Shown here: positions 9,478-18,667 of the stretch, piece by piece
How positions within the stretch are numbered: position 1 is the first letter of the stretch
How the letters are laid out: each line of letters opens with the position of its first letter
NCBI RefSeq assembly: GCF_003014495.1
Contig: NZ_PYGC01000001.1
Span: forward strand, 372,001 to 436,000
Source of the DNA: Prolixibacter denitrificans
Lineage (GTDB): Bacteria; Bacteroidota; Bacteroidia; Bacteroidales; Prolixibacteraceae
DNA: 64,000 bases
Direction: 5' to 3'
Position numbers and translations under genes: made by a program
The notes under the pieces: generated by a model
Seen by the model: the letters and a program-made list of their open reading frames with translations, nothing else
The model's database searches: none
What the model was told of the DNA's origin: nothing

Positions 9478-9497
9478 CACCAGAGAAAAGAGATGTT

Positions 9498-9728
9498 ATG
9501 GTTTTAGTAAAGGTAATTTTACTGGCCGTTGCTCTTGTTTCCCTGGCTATCTTCGGATTAGCTATCCAAATTGTTCTTAAAAAGAATGGGAAATTCCCCG
9601 ATACGCATATTGGACACAACCGCGAAATGAAAAAACGCGGTATTTATTGCGCCCAAACAATCGATCGGATAGAGCAGGCAAAAGTAAAGAAGGAACAGAA
9701 GCTTAAAAACCTGAAGCTCGCGAAGTAA
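9498..9728 (+). CDS. Small membrane protein, 76 aa
   Basis: One N-terminal transmembrane helix (about residues 4-26) is followed by a short basic cytoplasmic or periplasmic tail. The tail contains HIGHNREMKKRGIYCAQTID, with one Cys and two His, and a Lys-rich end. A terminator follows. It resembles the next gene (63 aa) in its first 30 residues: a hydrophobic helix, then a Lys-Lys stop-transfer patch. Function unknown. A role in membrane-complex assembly is possible but only inferred from the small size and Cys/His content. Confidence 0.75.
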   Translation: MVLVKVILLAVALVSLAIFGLAIQIVLKKNGKFPDTHIGHNREMKKRGIYCAQTIDRIEQAKVKKEQKLKNLKLAK

Positions 9729-9746
9729 ACGGTATATAGCTTTGAA

Positions 9747-9780
9747 ATAATCACACCGGAGGAATCGGGTGATTATTTTT
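9747..9780 (+). terminator. Intrinsic terminator
   Basis: AATCACACC (9749-9757) pairs with GGGTGATT (9767-9774) with one bulged base, followed by a T-run. Confidence 0.6.
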
Positions 9781-9843
9781 GACTTCATTTAAGACCTTTT
9801 TATCTCTTTTATTATTACTTTTGAAGCACAAAACGTTAATGCT

Positions 9844-10035
9844 ATGTTGAAATTGTTTTTACTTGTTTTGGGCATGATCAGCTTCGTATTTTTTGCTTTG
9901 GGATTGCGTTTTCTCAAAACAAAAAAGGAAGTCACCGACCCGACTCTGGCCGATCTGAGAACAGGCACCGGCTGCGGTTGTGGTGGCGGAAGCTGCGGTG
10001 TCAGTACCGATTCATCATGCCATACCGATTTATAA
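9844..10035 (+). CDS. Small membrane protein with Cys-rich tail, 63 aa
   Basis: An N-terminal transmembrane helix (about residues 2-24) is followed by a short linker and a C-terminal GCGCGGGSCG...SSC cluster with four cysteines. The shape recalls NqrM, the small membrane-anchored Cys protein needed to mature the sodium-pumping NADH:quinone reductase, but the Cys spacing is not the same and no nqr genes are nearby. Metal or cluster binding is a reasonable inference, not a call. Followed by a strong terminator. Confidence 0.75.
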   Translation: MLKLFLLVLGMISFVFFALGLRFLKTKKEVTDPTLADLRTGTGCGCGGGSCGVSTDSSCHTDL

Positions 10036-10055
10036 TAATCAACGACTTTAATCAG

Positions 10056-10094
10056 AAAAAGCCGGACTACTTATCGTAGCGCCGGCTTTTTTTA
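10056..10094. terminator. Bidirectional intrinsic terminator
   Basis: AAAAAGCCGG (10056-10065) pairs with CCGGCTTTTT starting at 10082. It serves the small membrane gene and the convergent superoxide dismutase. Confidence 0.85.
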
Positions 10095-10114
10095 TGACCA
10101 TTAATTTCTTCTGA

Positions 10115-10690
10115 TTAGAAACGCGATTCTACAACGTCCCAATCCAGAACTTTCCAAAATTCTTCAATGTACGCGGGACGAAGGTTTTGCTTATCCAGAT
10201 AGTAAGCGTGTTCCCACACATCACAAGTTAACAACGGTGTTTTGCCATCGCGCAGCGGGTTGCCGGCATTGGCGGTCTGGACAATTTCCAGCTTACCGTC
10301 AGCATTCTTTACCAACCAGGCCCAACCCGATCCGAAAAGTGTAGCGGCAGCGTTGCTAAATTTTTCTTTGAAGTCTTCCAATGAACCAAAATCACGCTCA
10401 ATAGCCGATTTCAGTGCTCCTCCCGGTGATGTTTTGGGTGAGCCCGAAAGCTGGAAAAAGTAGAAGGTATGGTTCCAAACCTGTGCTCCGTTATTAAAAA
10501 TACCGCCCTCGCTCTTCTTGATAATCTCTTCGAGATCGGCATTTTCAAAAGGGCTTCCCGGAACTAATCCGTTCAGTTTGTTTACATACCCCTGGTGATG
10601 TTTTCCGTAATGAAATTCGAGGGTTTTCTTACTAATGTGTGGTTCAAGCGCATCGAGTGCGTACGGCAATTTGGGTAATTCGAATGCCAT
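10115..10690 (-). CDS. sodB: Superoxide dismutase, Fe-type
   Basis: 191 residues, full length. It converts superoxide to oxygen and peroxide. The metal ligands are visible in YGKHHQGYV (His), VWNHTFYF (His) and DVWEHAYYL (Asp, His). The second-sphere glutamine that tunes the metal sits in NNGAQVWNH, as in E. coli FeSOD. The matching C-terminal site reads TANAGNPL (Ala instead of Gln), so the protein is Fe-type by sequence. It lies immediately downstream of a Mn-type paralogue on the same strand, but a terminator between them makes them separate units. Confidence 0.95.
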   Translation of the reverse strand: MAFELPKLPYALDALEPHISKKTLEFHYGKHHQGYVNKLNGLVPGSPFENADLEEIIKKSEGGIFNNGAQVWNHTFYFFQLSGSPKTSPGGALKSAIERDFGSLEDFKEKFSNAAATLFGSGWAWLVKNADGKLEIVQTANAGNPLRDGKTPLLTCDVWEHAYYLDKQNLRPAYIEEFWKVLDWDVVESRF

Positions 10691-10794
10691 GATAAATTTA
10701 TTTTAAAGGTTAATGATGATTTTTACTGCAAGAACGAACGAAGATCGAAATTTGTTCGCTCTTTTCATGGCAAACTACCCCTAAAAGCAAAAAA

Positions 10795-10818
10795 AAGCCG
10801 GAGCATCACCTCCGGCTT
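10795..10818 (-). terminator. Intrinsic terminator between the two sod genes
   Basis: AAGCCGGAG and CTCCGGCTT pair perfectly around CATCAC. An A6 run on the plus strand gives the U-tract for minus-strand transcription. Confidence 0.85.
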
Positions 10819-10836
10819 CTCAAACCAAAAAATCAA

Positions 10837-11436
10837 TTAACCTTTAAAACGTCTATCAACCTCGTCCCAGTTGATAACTTTCCAAAAAGCTTCGATGTAT
10901 TCAGGACGCTTGTTCTGATACTTCAGATAATAAGCGTGTTCCCATACATCTATACCTAAAATGGGAGTTCCTTTCACATCAGAAACATCCATGAGCGGAT
11001 TGTCCTGATTCGGTGTGGATTCCACCTTTAGTTCGTTTCCATCCTTCAGTAGCCATGCCCAGCCCGAACCGAAACGTCCGGCTGCTGATTTTGAAAATAC
11101 ATCCTTGAATGCTTCGAGTGAACCGAAAGCAGCGTTAATTGCGTCTGCCAATTCACCTTTAGGCTCTGAACTTCCACCCGGTTGCATTACATCCCAATAC
11201 AGGTTGTGGTTGTAGAACCCACCTGCGTTGTTACGCACAGCCGCCGGAAATTTTGATACTACCGATAAAACTTCTTCAATGGTTTTACCGTCCAATTCGG
11301 TACCTTCAATGGCGTTATTCAACTTACTGGTATACCCTGCATGGTGCTTCGTGTAGTGAATTTCCATGGTGCGGGCATCAATGTATGGCTCAAGAGCCGT
11401 ATAATCGTATTTAAGTTCTGGTTGAATAAAACTCAT
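10837..11436 (-). CDS. Superoxide dismutase, Mn-type
   Basis: 199 residues from the ATG at 11434-11436 ([20 protein letters not shown]). The frame stays open to a TTG at 11472, but the ATG matches the usual N-terminus of the family. Metal-ligand segments are present: [16 protein letters not shown] and DVWEHAYYL. Residues that separate Mn from Fe enzymes point to Mn: NNAGGFYNH has Gly where FeSOD has Gln, and TPNQDNPL has the Gln at the C-terminal site. About half identical to the neighbouring Fe-type enzyme by eye. Some Bacteroidota SODs accept either metal. Confidence 0.93.
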   Translation of the reverse strand: MSFIQPELKYDYTALEPYIDARTMEIHYTKHHAGYTSKLNNAIEGTELDGKTIEEVLSVVSKFPAAVRNNAGGFYNHNLYWDVMQPGGSSEPKGELADAINAAFGSLEAFKDVFSKSAAGRFGSGWAWLLKDGNELKVESTPNQDNPLMDVSDVKGTPILGIDVWEHAYYLKYQNKRPEYIEAFWKVINWDEVDRRFKG

Positions 11437-11516
11437 ATCACTAATGGTTTTTAGTAGTTCAATGTTTTTCAAAAATAATCTTTATTTGGATTTGTTCCAA
11501 ATTAAAATAAAACTTT

Positions 11517-11544
11517 TTTGTCCTTTTTCTTCACTCTATTTTTG
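11517..11544 (+). promoter_or_regulatory. Promoter for the MATE transporter
   Basis: TTTG (11517-11520), 16 bases, then TATTTTTG (11537-11544), the Bacteroidota pattern. The first codon is 41 bases further on. Confidence 0.55.
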
Positions 11545-11585
11545 TAGCCTGAAAATGAATATTTAAGCATCAAAACATCAACACC

Positions 11586-12887
11586 TTGAACCGAAAAATA
11601 CTTGACCTCGCCATTCCCAACATAGTTAGTAACATCACCGTTCCGTTATTAGGTCTTGTGGATATGACCCTGATGGGACACCTCGGATCAGCGGTTTATA
11701 TCGGCGCTATCTCGCTTGGCGGTGTCATCTTCAACTTTTTGTACTGGATGTTTGCCTTCCTGCGAATGGGAACCAGCGGATTCACGGCACAGGCAACCGG
11801 GCGGAAAGACTGGAAAGAGAGTGAACTGATCCTGGGACGATCTTTTGCTCTGGCGTTATTTTTCGGCGTTATGCTAATCATTCTTCAAGTCCCAATCGAA
11901 TGGGTTAGCTTCCGTATACTGGGAGGAAGCGAAGAAGTCAAGCAATTGGCCAGTCAATATTTTTATATCCGAATCTGGGCTGCACCGGCTACCATTGGGC
12001 TCTACAGCCTGAACGGCTGGTTCATCGGGATGCAAAACGCCAAGGTTCCCATGACTGTGGCTATTATTATTAATGTAGCCAACATCATTTTCAGCCTGCT
12101 GTTTGTGTTTGCTTTCGGAATGAAGTCCGACGGAGTAGCCCTTGGAACCGTTCTTTCGCAATACATGGGTCTGTTTCTTTCGCTTTGGTTTGCCCGGAAA
12201 AAATTCGGTGCCCCGCTATCGCGCCTTTCGAAGAATCAGGTTCTCGATATAAAAGCATTACGGATTTTCATGCTGGTGAACAGCGATATTTTCATCCGGA
12301 CGCTTTGCATCATCGGTGTTTTCACCTTCTTCACCTCGAAATCGGCTGGAATGAACAACACGGTTCTGGCTGTCAATTCGCTGTTGCTTCAGTTTTTCAT
12401 GTTCTTCTCATTTTTCATGGATGGCTTTGCTTATGCCGGTGAAGCTCTGGCAGGGAAATACTTTGGAGCCGGAAGTAGAGCCAAGCTCAAGAAGGTGACG
12501 CAGTTGCTGTTTCTTTGGGGTACTTCTTTAGGAGTTACATTCTCGCTCATCTATCTTCTTGCCGGCAACCAAATTGTTTCCCTGTTAACCGATCAGGTCT
12601 CAATCAGGGAAGCAGCCCGCCCATTTATCTGGTGGACAGCATTGGTTCCCATCAGCGGATTTGCCGCCTTTATCTGGGACGGAGTTTACATCGGTGCTAC
12701 GGCTTCGAAAGGGATGCGGAATAGCATGCTGGCAGCGACCTTCCTGTTGTTCGTTCCGGGATTTCTGCTATTCAAAAATTCCATGGGAAACGACGCCCTG
12801 TGGCTGGCGATGATTCTTTTTGTCTTTGGGCGAGGACTGTTTCAAACCATATTGGCAAAAAGGGCAATCTTTAAGCGAATACACTAA
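11586..12887 (+). CDS. MATE-family efflux transporter (DinF-like)
   Basis: 433 residues with about 12 hydrophobic helices. It is an inner-membrane cation-coupled exporter of drugs or metabolites. The N-terminal LAIPNIVSNITVPLLGLVDM and MGHLGSAVYIGAISLGG segments are the conserved first two helices of DinF-like members. The start codon is TTG; no in-frame ATG precedes it, and starting later would remove the first helix. The substrate cannot be told. Confidence 0.9.
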   Translation: MNRKILDLAIPNIVSNITVPLLGLVDMTLMGHLGSAVYIGAISLGGVIFNFLYWMFAFLRMGTSGFTAQATGRKDWKESELILGRSFALALFFGVMLIILQVPIEWVSFRILGGSEEVKQLASQYFYIRIWAAPATIGLYSLNGWFIGMQNAKVPMTVAIIINVANIIFSLLFVFAFGMKSDGVALGTVLSQYMGLFLSLWFARKKFGAPLSRLSKNQVLDIKALRIFMLVNSDIFIRTLCIIGVFTFFTSKSAGMNNTVLAVNSLLLQFFMFFSFFMDGFAYAGEALAGKYFGAGSRAKLKKVTQLLFLWGTSLGVTFSLIYLLAGNQIVSLLTDQVSIREAARPFIWWTALVPISGFAAFIWDGVYIGATASKGMRNSMLAATFLLFVPGFLLFKNSMGNDALWLAMILFVFGRGLFQTILAKRAIFKRIH

Positions 12888-12977
12888 AGTCTGAATAGCT
12901 TTTATAAATAAATTTTCAAAAAATTATACATTATTATACATTTAACGATATCCATTAACTTTTTTTTTAAATTCGCA

Positions 12978-13310
12978 TTGTCTAGACAGAATCATTTTAA
13001 GAAATTGAATGGTCCATCCACAGACAATATTCAGATAACTTTCATGCGTCCCAATAATAAAGAAACAGTTGTTGTCATGCCTGCTGATGGGGCTCTACAT
13101 ACATACAATCACACTAATGAAGAAATTAAATTCGCAGTGTCCCATCCCAGTAGCGTTGTCTTAGGCATTAGCTTGAATGGACAAAGTGCCTCTCCTGCCA
13201 TTTCGATTGGAGAAGCAAACCCTTCTTACTCAATGAATAAGGAAATCAGCATGTTTGGCATGGCAAAATATGGAGGCCAATGGAGGGGAAGCAGAATTAC
13301 AAAAAATTAG
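12978..13310 (+). CDS. Hypothetical protein, about 88-110 aa
   Basis: An unrecognised small protein with no signal peptide or membrane segment. The frame opens at a TTG (12978); the first ATG in frame is at 13044 and would give 88 residues, and another TTG at 13005 is possible. The -7-like TAAATTCG at 12968-12975 overlaps the region before the TTG, which favours the later start. The sequence has a beta-rich look with repeated Ser/Thr/Asn. It ends 25 bases before the next gene's ATG, so the two may be cotranscribed. It could be a real effector or accessory protein, or a chance frame. Confidence 0.45.
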   Translation: MSRQNHFKKLNGPSTDNIQITFMRPNNKETVVVMPADGALHTYNHTNEEIKFAVSHPSSVVLGISLNGQSASPAISIGEANPSYSMNKEISMFGMAKYGGQWRGSRITKN

Positions 13311-13335
13311 TTTTACCACTATTAAATATGTGAAT

Positions 13336-13983
13336 ATGAAATTATTATTGCTTCTACTGACGATATTACTACCGCTTGTTTCCATGGCACAGGAAGTAAA
13401 AAAAGAGAAAGCAAATCATGGCTTGTTTACCATGTTCGGGAGCTCTGTACTTATCACTACAAACAACAGGTTGGTCAGTAGTAAATATGCAGACACCTTT
13501 GCTAATGCAGAAACACAAAATCAAGTTCCTGTTTCCCCAAATGGCAATATCTATTCCGGAAGTCAATATGAATTCGACTCAATGAGTGGATTAGGTATTA
13601 ACGTTATAGCCGGATGGTATATTACGCAGAAGTTTTCCCTTGGAGCAGGAATTGGCGCACAGCCAAACACTGTTCCTGTGTTTCTGAATGGGAGATACTG
13701 TTTGACAAATAAAGCCAACGCACCTTTCCTGGTAACGGACGTTGGGATATTCACAAAGTTACTCCATGCCAATAGTGGACATTTTTACCGGTTAGGAGGA
13801 GGTTATCGTATCGGATTAGGAAAAAGCCAAAAGACTCGCCTGCTTCTTTCGCTAAATTATGATCGTTCTTTAATAAAAGACGGAGCCTATTACTGGTCAG
13901 GAAACGATTTTAATTCAATGATTGCTCACTATGTTGACACCCATTTCAACAATCTTGTTTTTTCTGTTGCTATAGAATTATAA
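13336..13983 (+). CDS. Putative outer-membrane beta-barrel protein
   Basis: 215 residues from the ATG at 13336. This start gives a clear signal peptide (MKLLLLLLTILLPLVSMAQ); the longer frame from 13255 overlaps the upstream gene and lacks one. After a short charged spacer the protein shows alternating hydrophobic strands with Gly/Tyr turns (FSLGAGIGAQPN, FYRLGGGYRIGLG, LLLSLNYDRSL, NLVFSVAIEL) and ends in a hydrophobic residue, like small 8-strand barrels. Function unknown. A strong terminator follows. Confidence 0.7.
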   Translation: MKLLLLLLTILLPLVSMAQEVKKEKANHGLFTMFGSSVLITTNNRLVSSKYADTFANAETQNQVPVSPNGNIYSGSQYEFDSMSGLGINVIAGWYITQKFSLGAGIGAQPNTVPVFLNGRYCLTNKANAPFLVTDVGIFTKLLHANSGHFYRLGGGYRIGLGKSQKTRLLLSLNYDRSLIKDGAYYWSGNDFNSMIAHYVDTHFNNLVFSVAIEL

Positions 13984-14002
13984 GCATCTCGGCAAATATT
14001 TG

Positions 14003-14054
14003 ATTCCCCGATCCGCTTATCCAATAATAATTACAATAAGCGGATTGGGGAATT
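14003..14054. terminator. Bidirectional intrinsic terminator
   Basis: A long stem: ATTCCCC plus ATCCGCTTAT (from 14003 to 14020) pairs with ATAAGCGGAT plus GGGGAAT (14036-14052) with one mismatch. T5 follows. It lies between convergent genes. Confidence 0.85.
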
Positions 14055-14058
14055 TTTA

Positions 14059-15726
14059 TCAGTAGTTGAAACTACTCCCTCCCAAAAATTCGCGCAACAC
14101 CGAAGTGGGCGGTATTTCCTGTGATGAAATCGGATAGAAATAGGAAATGAATACCAGCAATCGAACGGCTTCAGCATATTCCGGCGCATTCTCAGGAACA
14201 AGCTCCAACAGATGTTCTGCATACCGTTTCAAAACCCCTAACTCATAAATCAGGGCCGAATTGAACATCACATCGGCATTTTCCTGGTAAGGGAAGATAT
14301 GTGTATCCTCTCCCCTGCGCACACTGGGCCAGCGTTGGATAGTCGTCCGGGCATCGTAGCCGCGATACTTGCTGTCGCGAATAATGCGCCTCAACAAACG
14401 GTTGTCCGTCGTGGGAATATAGGTGTGCTCATCAATGGAAATCTGGGTCAGCGCTGAGATGAAAATTTTGAAAATCCGCTCGGTGTCAATTCCTGGAATC
14501 AAACCGGGATTCAACCCGTGAATCCCTTCGATGATGAGGATGCTGTTCTCCTCCAACTTCAGCATCTCCCCTTTGAACACCCGCTCCCCGCTATGGAAAT
14601 CGAACACCGGACGCTCAACGGTTTCACCGTTCATTAACTTGGTCAAAAACTCATTGAAATACGCAATATCGATGGCTTCCAACGCTTCGAAATCATAATC
14701 GCCCGATTCGTCTTTGGGAGTGTGTTCCCTATCCACAAAGAAATCATCCAACGAAATGGAGATGGGCCGCATTCCCACAACAGCCAGCTGAATTCCTAAC
14801 CGCTTACTGAAAGTTGTTTTACCGGAACTCGAAGGTCCGGCAATTAACACCAGGTTAACCTTATCGCGTCGCGCATAAATCTGGTTGGCAATTTCCACGA
14901 TTTTCTTTTCGTGAAGAGCCTCTGATATTTTGATGATTTCGCCGGCTCGCTTTTGACGAACCTGTTCATTCAATCCTGCAATATCCTCTATCTGAAGAAT
15001 TCCTGCCCATTCCTTGTGCTCCCGGAAAATTTCAAACAACTTTTCCTGCCGAACCATCGGCTCCAGTTCATTGGGAGATTCCGGATTCGGAACCCGTAAA
15101 AGAAGACCGTCATAGTATTTCTCGAGTCCGAAATGCTTCAAATAACCGGTAGAAGGCAACACGTGTCCATAGAAAAAGTCTCGCCTGTCGGCCAGGCACA
15201 GAATCGGCGCATAGATACGGCCGTACTCTTTGAAAAGTTCCGCTTTGCGATGTAAACCTTCCTGCTCAAATATTTCAACCGCTTCTTCAGTCAGTACCCT
15301 TTTTCGGGAAATAGGTAAATCTTTGTCGATTAGCTCATGCATCTCCTCCCGAAGTGTCCACACATCCTGCTCGGTAAGCGGTCTTCCTAAATTCTCTATT
15401 TCGCAGTAATAGCCTTTCGAAATAGCGTGATCGATTTTCAATTGCGCCTCAGGCCAGATATTCCGCACCGCTATATACAAAACAAACGACAATGAACGAA
15501 GGTACATTCGTTGCCCATCGGTATTGCTGTAATCGAAGAATTCTATTTTCTTGGGCTTAACCAATTCAAAATCGAGTGGTTTTACGCGGTTGTTTACGTA
15601 AGCCCCCAAAATAGGAGACGGTAATGAGACGTCCATACTACCGGCGATTTCACCGAGTGTAGTTCCCAGCGGAAACGTGCAGAGCTTTCCACTGTTTTCG
15701 CATTGCAATTCAATATCTCTTACCAT
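14059..15726 (-). CDS. Nucleoside kinase (uridine kinase-like) fused to TGS/threonyl-tRNA-synthetase-like N-terminus
   Basis: 555 residues. The N-terminal 60 or so residues look like a TGS domain, followed by a segment like the second additional domain of ThrRS (about 70-220). The C-terminal half is a P-loop kinase: LVLIAGPSSSGKTTFSKRLG near residue 295, DDFFVDREHTPKDESGDYDFE, and ILIIEGIHGLNPGL. This fused architecture is a known family in Bacteroidota and Firmicutes annotated as nucleoside kinase. The TGS-like part probably binds ligand or RNA, but its role is not established. Monocistronic, starting 100 bases before the uvrA stop. Confidence 0.88.
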   Translation of the reverse strand: MVRDIELQCENSGKLCTFPLGTTLGEIAGSMDVSLPSPILGAYVNNRVKPLDFELVKPKKIEFFDYSNTDGQRMYLRSLSFVLYIAVRNIWPEAQLKIDHAISKGYYCEIENLGRPLTEQDVWTLREEMHELIDKDLPISRKRVLTEEAVEIFEQEGLHRKAELFKEYGRIYAPILCLADRRDFFYGHVLPSTGYLKHFGLEKYYDGLLLRVPNPESPNELEPMVRQEKLFEIFREHKEWAGILQIEDIAGLNEQVRQKRAGEIIKISEALHEKKIVEIANQIYARRDKVNLVLIAGPSSSGKTTFSKRLGIQLAVVGMRPISISLDDFFVDREHTPKDESGDYDFEALEAIDIAYFNEFLTKLMNGETVERPVFDFHSGERVFKGEMLKLEENSILIIEGIHGLNPGLIPGIDTERIFKIFISALTQISIDEHTYIPTTDNRLLRRIIRDSKYRGYDARTTIQRWPSVRRGEDTHIFPYQENADVMFNSALIYELGVLKRYAEHLLELVPENAPEYAEAVRLLVFISYFYPISSQEIPPTSVLREFLGGSSFNY

Positions 15727-15829
15727 AAAAAGGCTGTTTTCGAATGAATGGGGGCATCAAGTTAACACATTTTGTTCAATTGCAATCAAAATGTCACATG
15801 CACTTGCGGGAGGTTTATCCTGCCTGCCC

Positions 15830-18658
15830 TTATTTTCTTTTTAGCTCTTCCTTCAGGAAACGAGCGGTGTAAGAATTCTTGTGTTTAACAACTTGTTCCG
15901 GCGTTCCGGTACAAACAACTTTTCCACCGGTTCGTCCGCCTTCCGGGCCAATGTCGATGATATGATCAGCGACCTTGATCACATCCATGTTGTGCTCGAT
16001 AACAATTACCGTATTTCCCCGTTCGACCAGTTTATTCAGTACATCGAGCAGTACCCTGATATCTTCGAAATGAAGACCGGTAGTGGGTTCGTCCAGGATA
16101 TAAATGGTTTTACCGGTATCGCGTTTGCTAAGCTCCGAAGCCAGTTTGACCCGCTGTGATTCACCTCCCGACAAAGTCGTTGACGACTGCCCTAAGGTGA
16201 TATAACCCAGTCCTACTTCCTGCAGACTTTTCAACTTGGTTAAAATCGACGGGATATTCTCGAAGAATTCAACACCCTGATTAATGGTCATATCCAGCAC
16301 ATCGCTGATGGATTTCCCTTTATGCCGTACTTCCAGCGTTTCGCGGTTGTAGCGTCGGCCATTGCACTTATCACAATGCACGTACACATCCGGCAGGAAA
16401 TTCATCTCGATAACCTTCATCCCGGCTCCCTGGCACTCTTCGCAGCGCCCGCCTTTCACGTTAAACGAGAAACGGCCGGGTTTATAGCCACGAACTTTCG
16501 ATTCCGGCAACATCGCAAAAAGATTACGAATATCGGAAAAGACACCGGTATAGGTTGCCGGGTTGGAACGCGGCGTCCGTCCCAGCGGTGACTGGTCGAC
16601 TTGTACTACCTTATCGATATGTTCGAGCCCTTCAATTTTTTCGTAAGGAAGCGGATCTTTCACCGATTTATAGAAATGTTGACTCAGAATTGGCTGCAGA
16701 GTTTCATTAATCAACGTTGATTTTCCACTTCCGGAAACGCCTGTAACGCAGATGAATTTTCCTAACGGGAACTCGACATCGACCTTTTTCAGGTTATTAC
16801 CGCTCGCTCCTTTGATTCGAAGTACCTCACCGTTTCCTTCTCTCCTCTTTTCCGGGATGGCAATCTTCTTGACGCCATTCAGGTAGGCCGATGTGAGGGT
16901 GTTCAGCTTTAACAATTCGTGTGGATCGCCAGCTGCCACAACTTCGCCGCCATGCCGACCGGCAAACGGTCCCATGTCCACCAGGTAATCAGATTCCATT
17001 ATCATGTCACGGTCGTGCTCCACCACAACAACCGAGTTTCCGGTGTCCCGAAGTTGCTGCAATGAATTAATGAGACGCAGGTTATCGCGATGGTGCAAAC
17101 CGATGCTCGGCTCATCGAGAATATACAGCACGTTAACCAGTTGCGAACCAATTTGCGTGGCCAACCGGATACGCTGTGATTCTCCACCCGAAAGACTCCG
17201 GGCCGAACGATCGAGCGAAAGGTATTCCAAGCCAACGTCCAGCAGGAATCGTAACCGATCCCGAATTTCTTTTAATACTTCCGAGCCAATCAAACGCTGT
17301 CGTTCAGTCAACCGGGACTCAATATTCTCGAGAAACATTGAGAGTTCGCCAATGTCCATCTTCGATAGTTCGGCAATATTTTTTTCGTCGATCTTGAAAT
17401 GGAGAGCTTCTTTATTCAACCGTTGACCGTTGCAGACCGGGCATACATTGGTTTTATGAAACTGGTCAGCCCACTTTTGCGCCTTTTTCGACGGATTGTC
17501 ACTTTTCTGATTGACGATATACTTCACCACACCTTCGTAGCTCATCATGTAATTGACCGAGCTGCCCAGCGGCGTATTTTTTAACTGAATCCGTTCACTT
17601 GTGCCGAAAAGAATGGCATCGATAGCTTCTTCCGGGTACTTGCTCAACGGCGTTTTTAAGGTTACTCCGTATTTCTCGGCCAACGCCTCGATTTGCCAAA
17701 ATATCAGCGAGTTTTTATAGGATCCTAGCGGAGCAATTCCACCTTTGGCAATACTTACCGACGGATCGGGAATAATCTTGTCATTATCGATTTCGGTTAC
17801 TTCTCCCAGGCCGTTACACTTCGGACAAGCTCCCTGCGGTGAGTTAAATGAAAAACTGTGCGGCGCCGGCTCGTTATAGGAAATTCCGGTCGTCGGGCAC
17901 ATCAGGTGACGGGAATAGTATTTCGCTTCATCACTTCCTTTTTCCTGGATCATGATGATTCCGCCTCCGTGTTTCATCGCGGTTTCCACCGAATCACGCA
18001 AACGCTTCCGATCAGCCGAATCAACCACCAGTTTATCGATCACAATTTCGATGTGGTGATTCTTGTAACGATCGACTTTCAGGCCATGCGTCATTTCGCG
18101 AACCTCGCCATCGACGCGGGCGTACAAAAATCCCTTGCGGCGAATCTGCTCGAACAATTCACGGTAGTGCCCTTTACGCCCTTTTACTACCGGAGCCAGA
18201 ATAATGGTTGGTTTGCCGTCGAAACGCTCCAGAATCAAATTGATGATCTGCTCGTCGGTGTACTTCACCATTTTCTCGCCGGTGTTGTACGAATAAGCAA
18301 TACCGGCCCGGGCATAAAGCAATCGGAGGAAGTCATAAATTTCGGTGACCGTTCCGACTGTAGACCGTGGATTTTTATTCGTTGTTTTCTGTTCGATGGA
18401 AATCACCGGGCTTAAGCCACTGATTTCGTCCACATCGGGACGTTCCATGTTGCCCAGAAACGAACGGGCATACGCGGAGAAAGTCTCGATGTAGCGTCGT
18501 TGTCCTTCTGCGTAAATGGTATCGAATGCCAGTGACGATTTTCCACTTCCCGATAGGCCGGAAATTACCGTCAGTTTGTTGCGTGGTATCTCAACATCAA
18601 TGTTGCGGAGGTTGTGCACACGTGCGCCCCTCACAACAATTTTATCTTCTTTGTTCAT
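15830..18658 (-). CDS. uvrA: Excinuclease ABC subunit A
   Basis: 942 residues, full length. It recognises DNA damage for nucleotide excision repair and loads UvrB. It has two ABC ATPase modules: the first Walker A is [20 protein letters not shown] near residue 32, and the second is [17 protein letters not shown] near 640. Both LSGGESQR signatures are present. Zinc-binding pairs occur at CPKCNG, CPVCNG and in the C-terminal CEECQGAG...CDKCNGRR. Nine bases separate its start from the stop of the upstream lytic transglycosylase gene, so the two are probably cotranscribed. Confidence 0.98.
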   Translation of the reverse strand: MNKEDKIVVRGARVHNLRNIDVEIPRNKLTVISGLSGSGKSSLAFDTIYAEGQRRYIETFSAYARSFLGNMERPDVDEISGLSPVISIEQKTTNKNPRSTVGTVTEIYDFLRLLYARAGIAYSYNTGEKMVKYTDEQIINLILERFDGKPTIILAPVVKGRKGHYRELFEQIRRKGFLYARVDGEVREMTHGLKVDRYKNHHIEIVIDKLVVDSADRKRLRDSVETAMKHGGGIIMIQEKGSDEAKYYSRHLMCPTTGISYNEPAPHSFSFNSPQGACPKCNGLGEVTEIDNDKIIPDPSVSIAKGGIAPLGSYKNSLIFWQIEALAEKYGVTLKTPLSKYPEEAIDAILFGTSERIQLKNTPLGSSVNYMMSYEGVVKYIVNQKSDNPSKKAQKWADQFHKTNVCPVCNGQRLNKEALHFKIDEKNIAELSKMDIGELSMFLENIESRLTERQRLIGSEVLKEIRDRLRFLLDVGLEYLSLDRSARSLSGGESQRIRLATQIGSQLVNVLYILDEPSIGLHHRDNLRLINSLQQLRDTGNSVVVVEHDRDMIMESDYLVDMGPFAGRHGGEVVAAGDPHELLKLNTLTSAYLNGVKKIAIPEKRREGNGEVLRIKGASGNNLKKVDVEFPLGKFICVTGVSGSGKSTLINETLQPILSQHFYKSVKDPLPYEKIEGLEHIDKVVQVDQSPLGRTPRSNPATYTGVFSDIRNLFAMLPESKVRGYKPGRFSFNVKGGRCEECQGAGMKVIEMNFLPDVYVHCDKCNGRRYNRETLEVRHKGKSISDVLDMTINQGVEFFENIPSILTKLKSLQEVGLGYITLGQSSTTLSGGESQRVKLASELSKRDTGKTIYILDEPTTGLHFEDIRVLLDVLNKLVERGNTVIVIEHNMDVIKVADHIIDIGPEGGRTGGKVVCTGTPEQVVKHKNSYTARFLKEELKRK

Positions 18659-18667
18659 TCAATCTGC

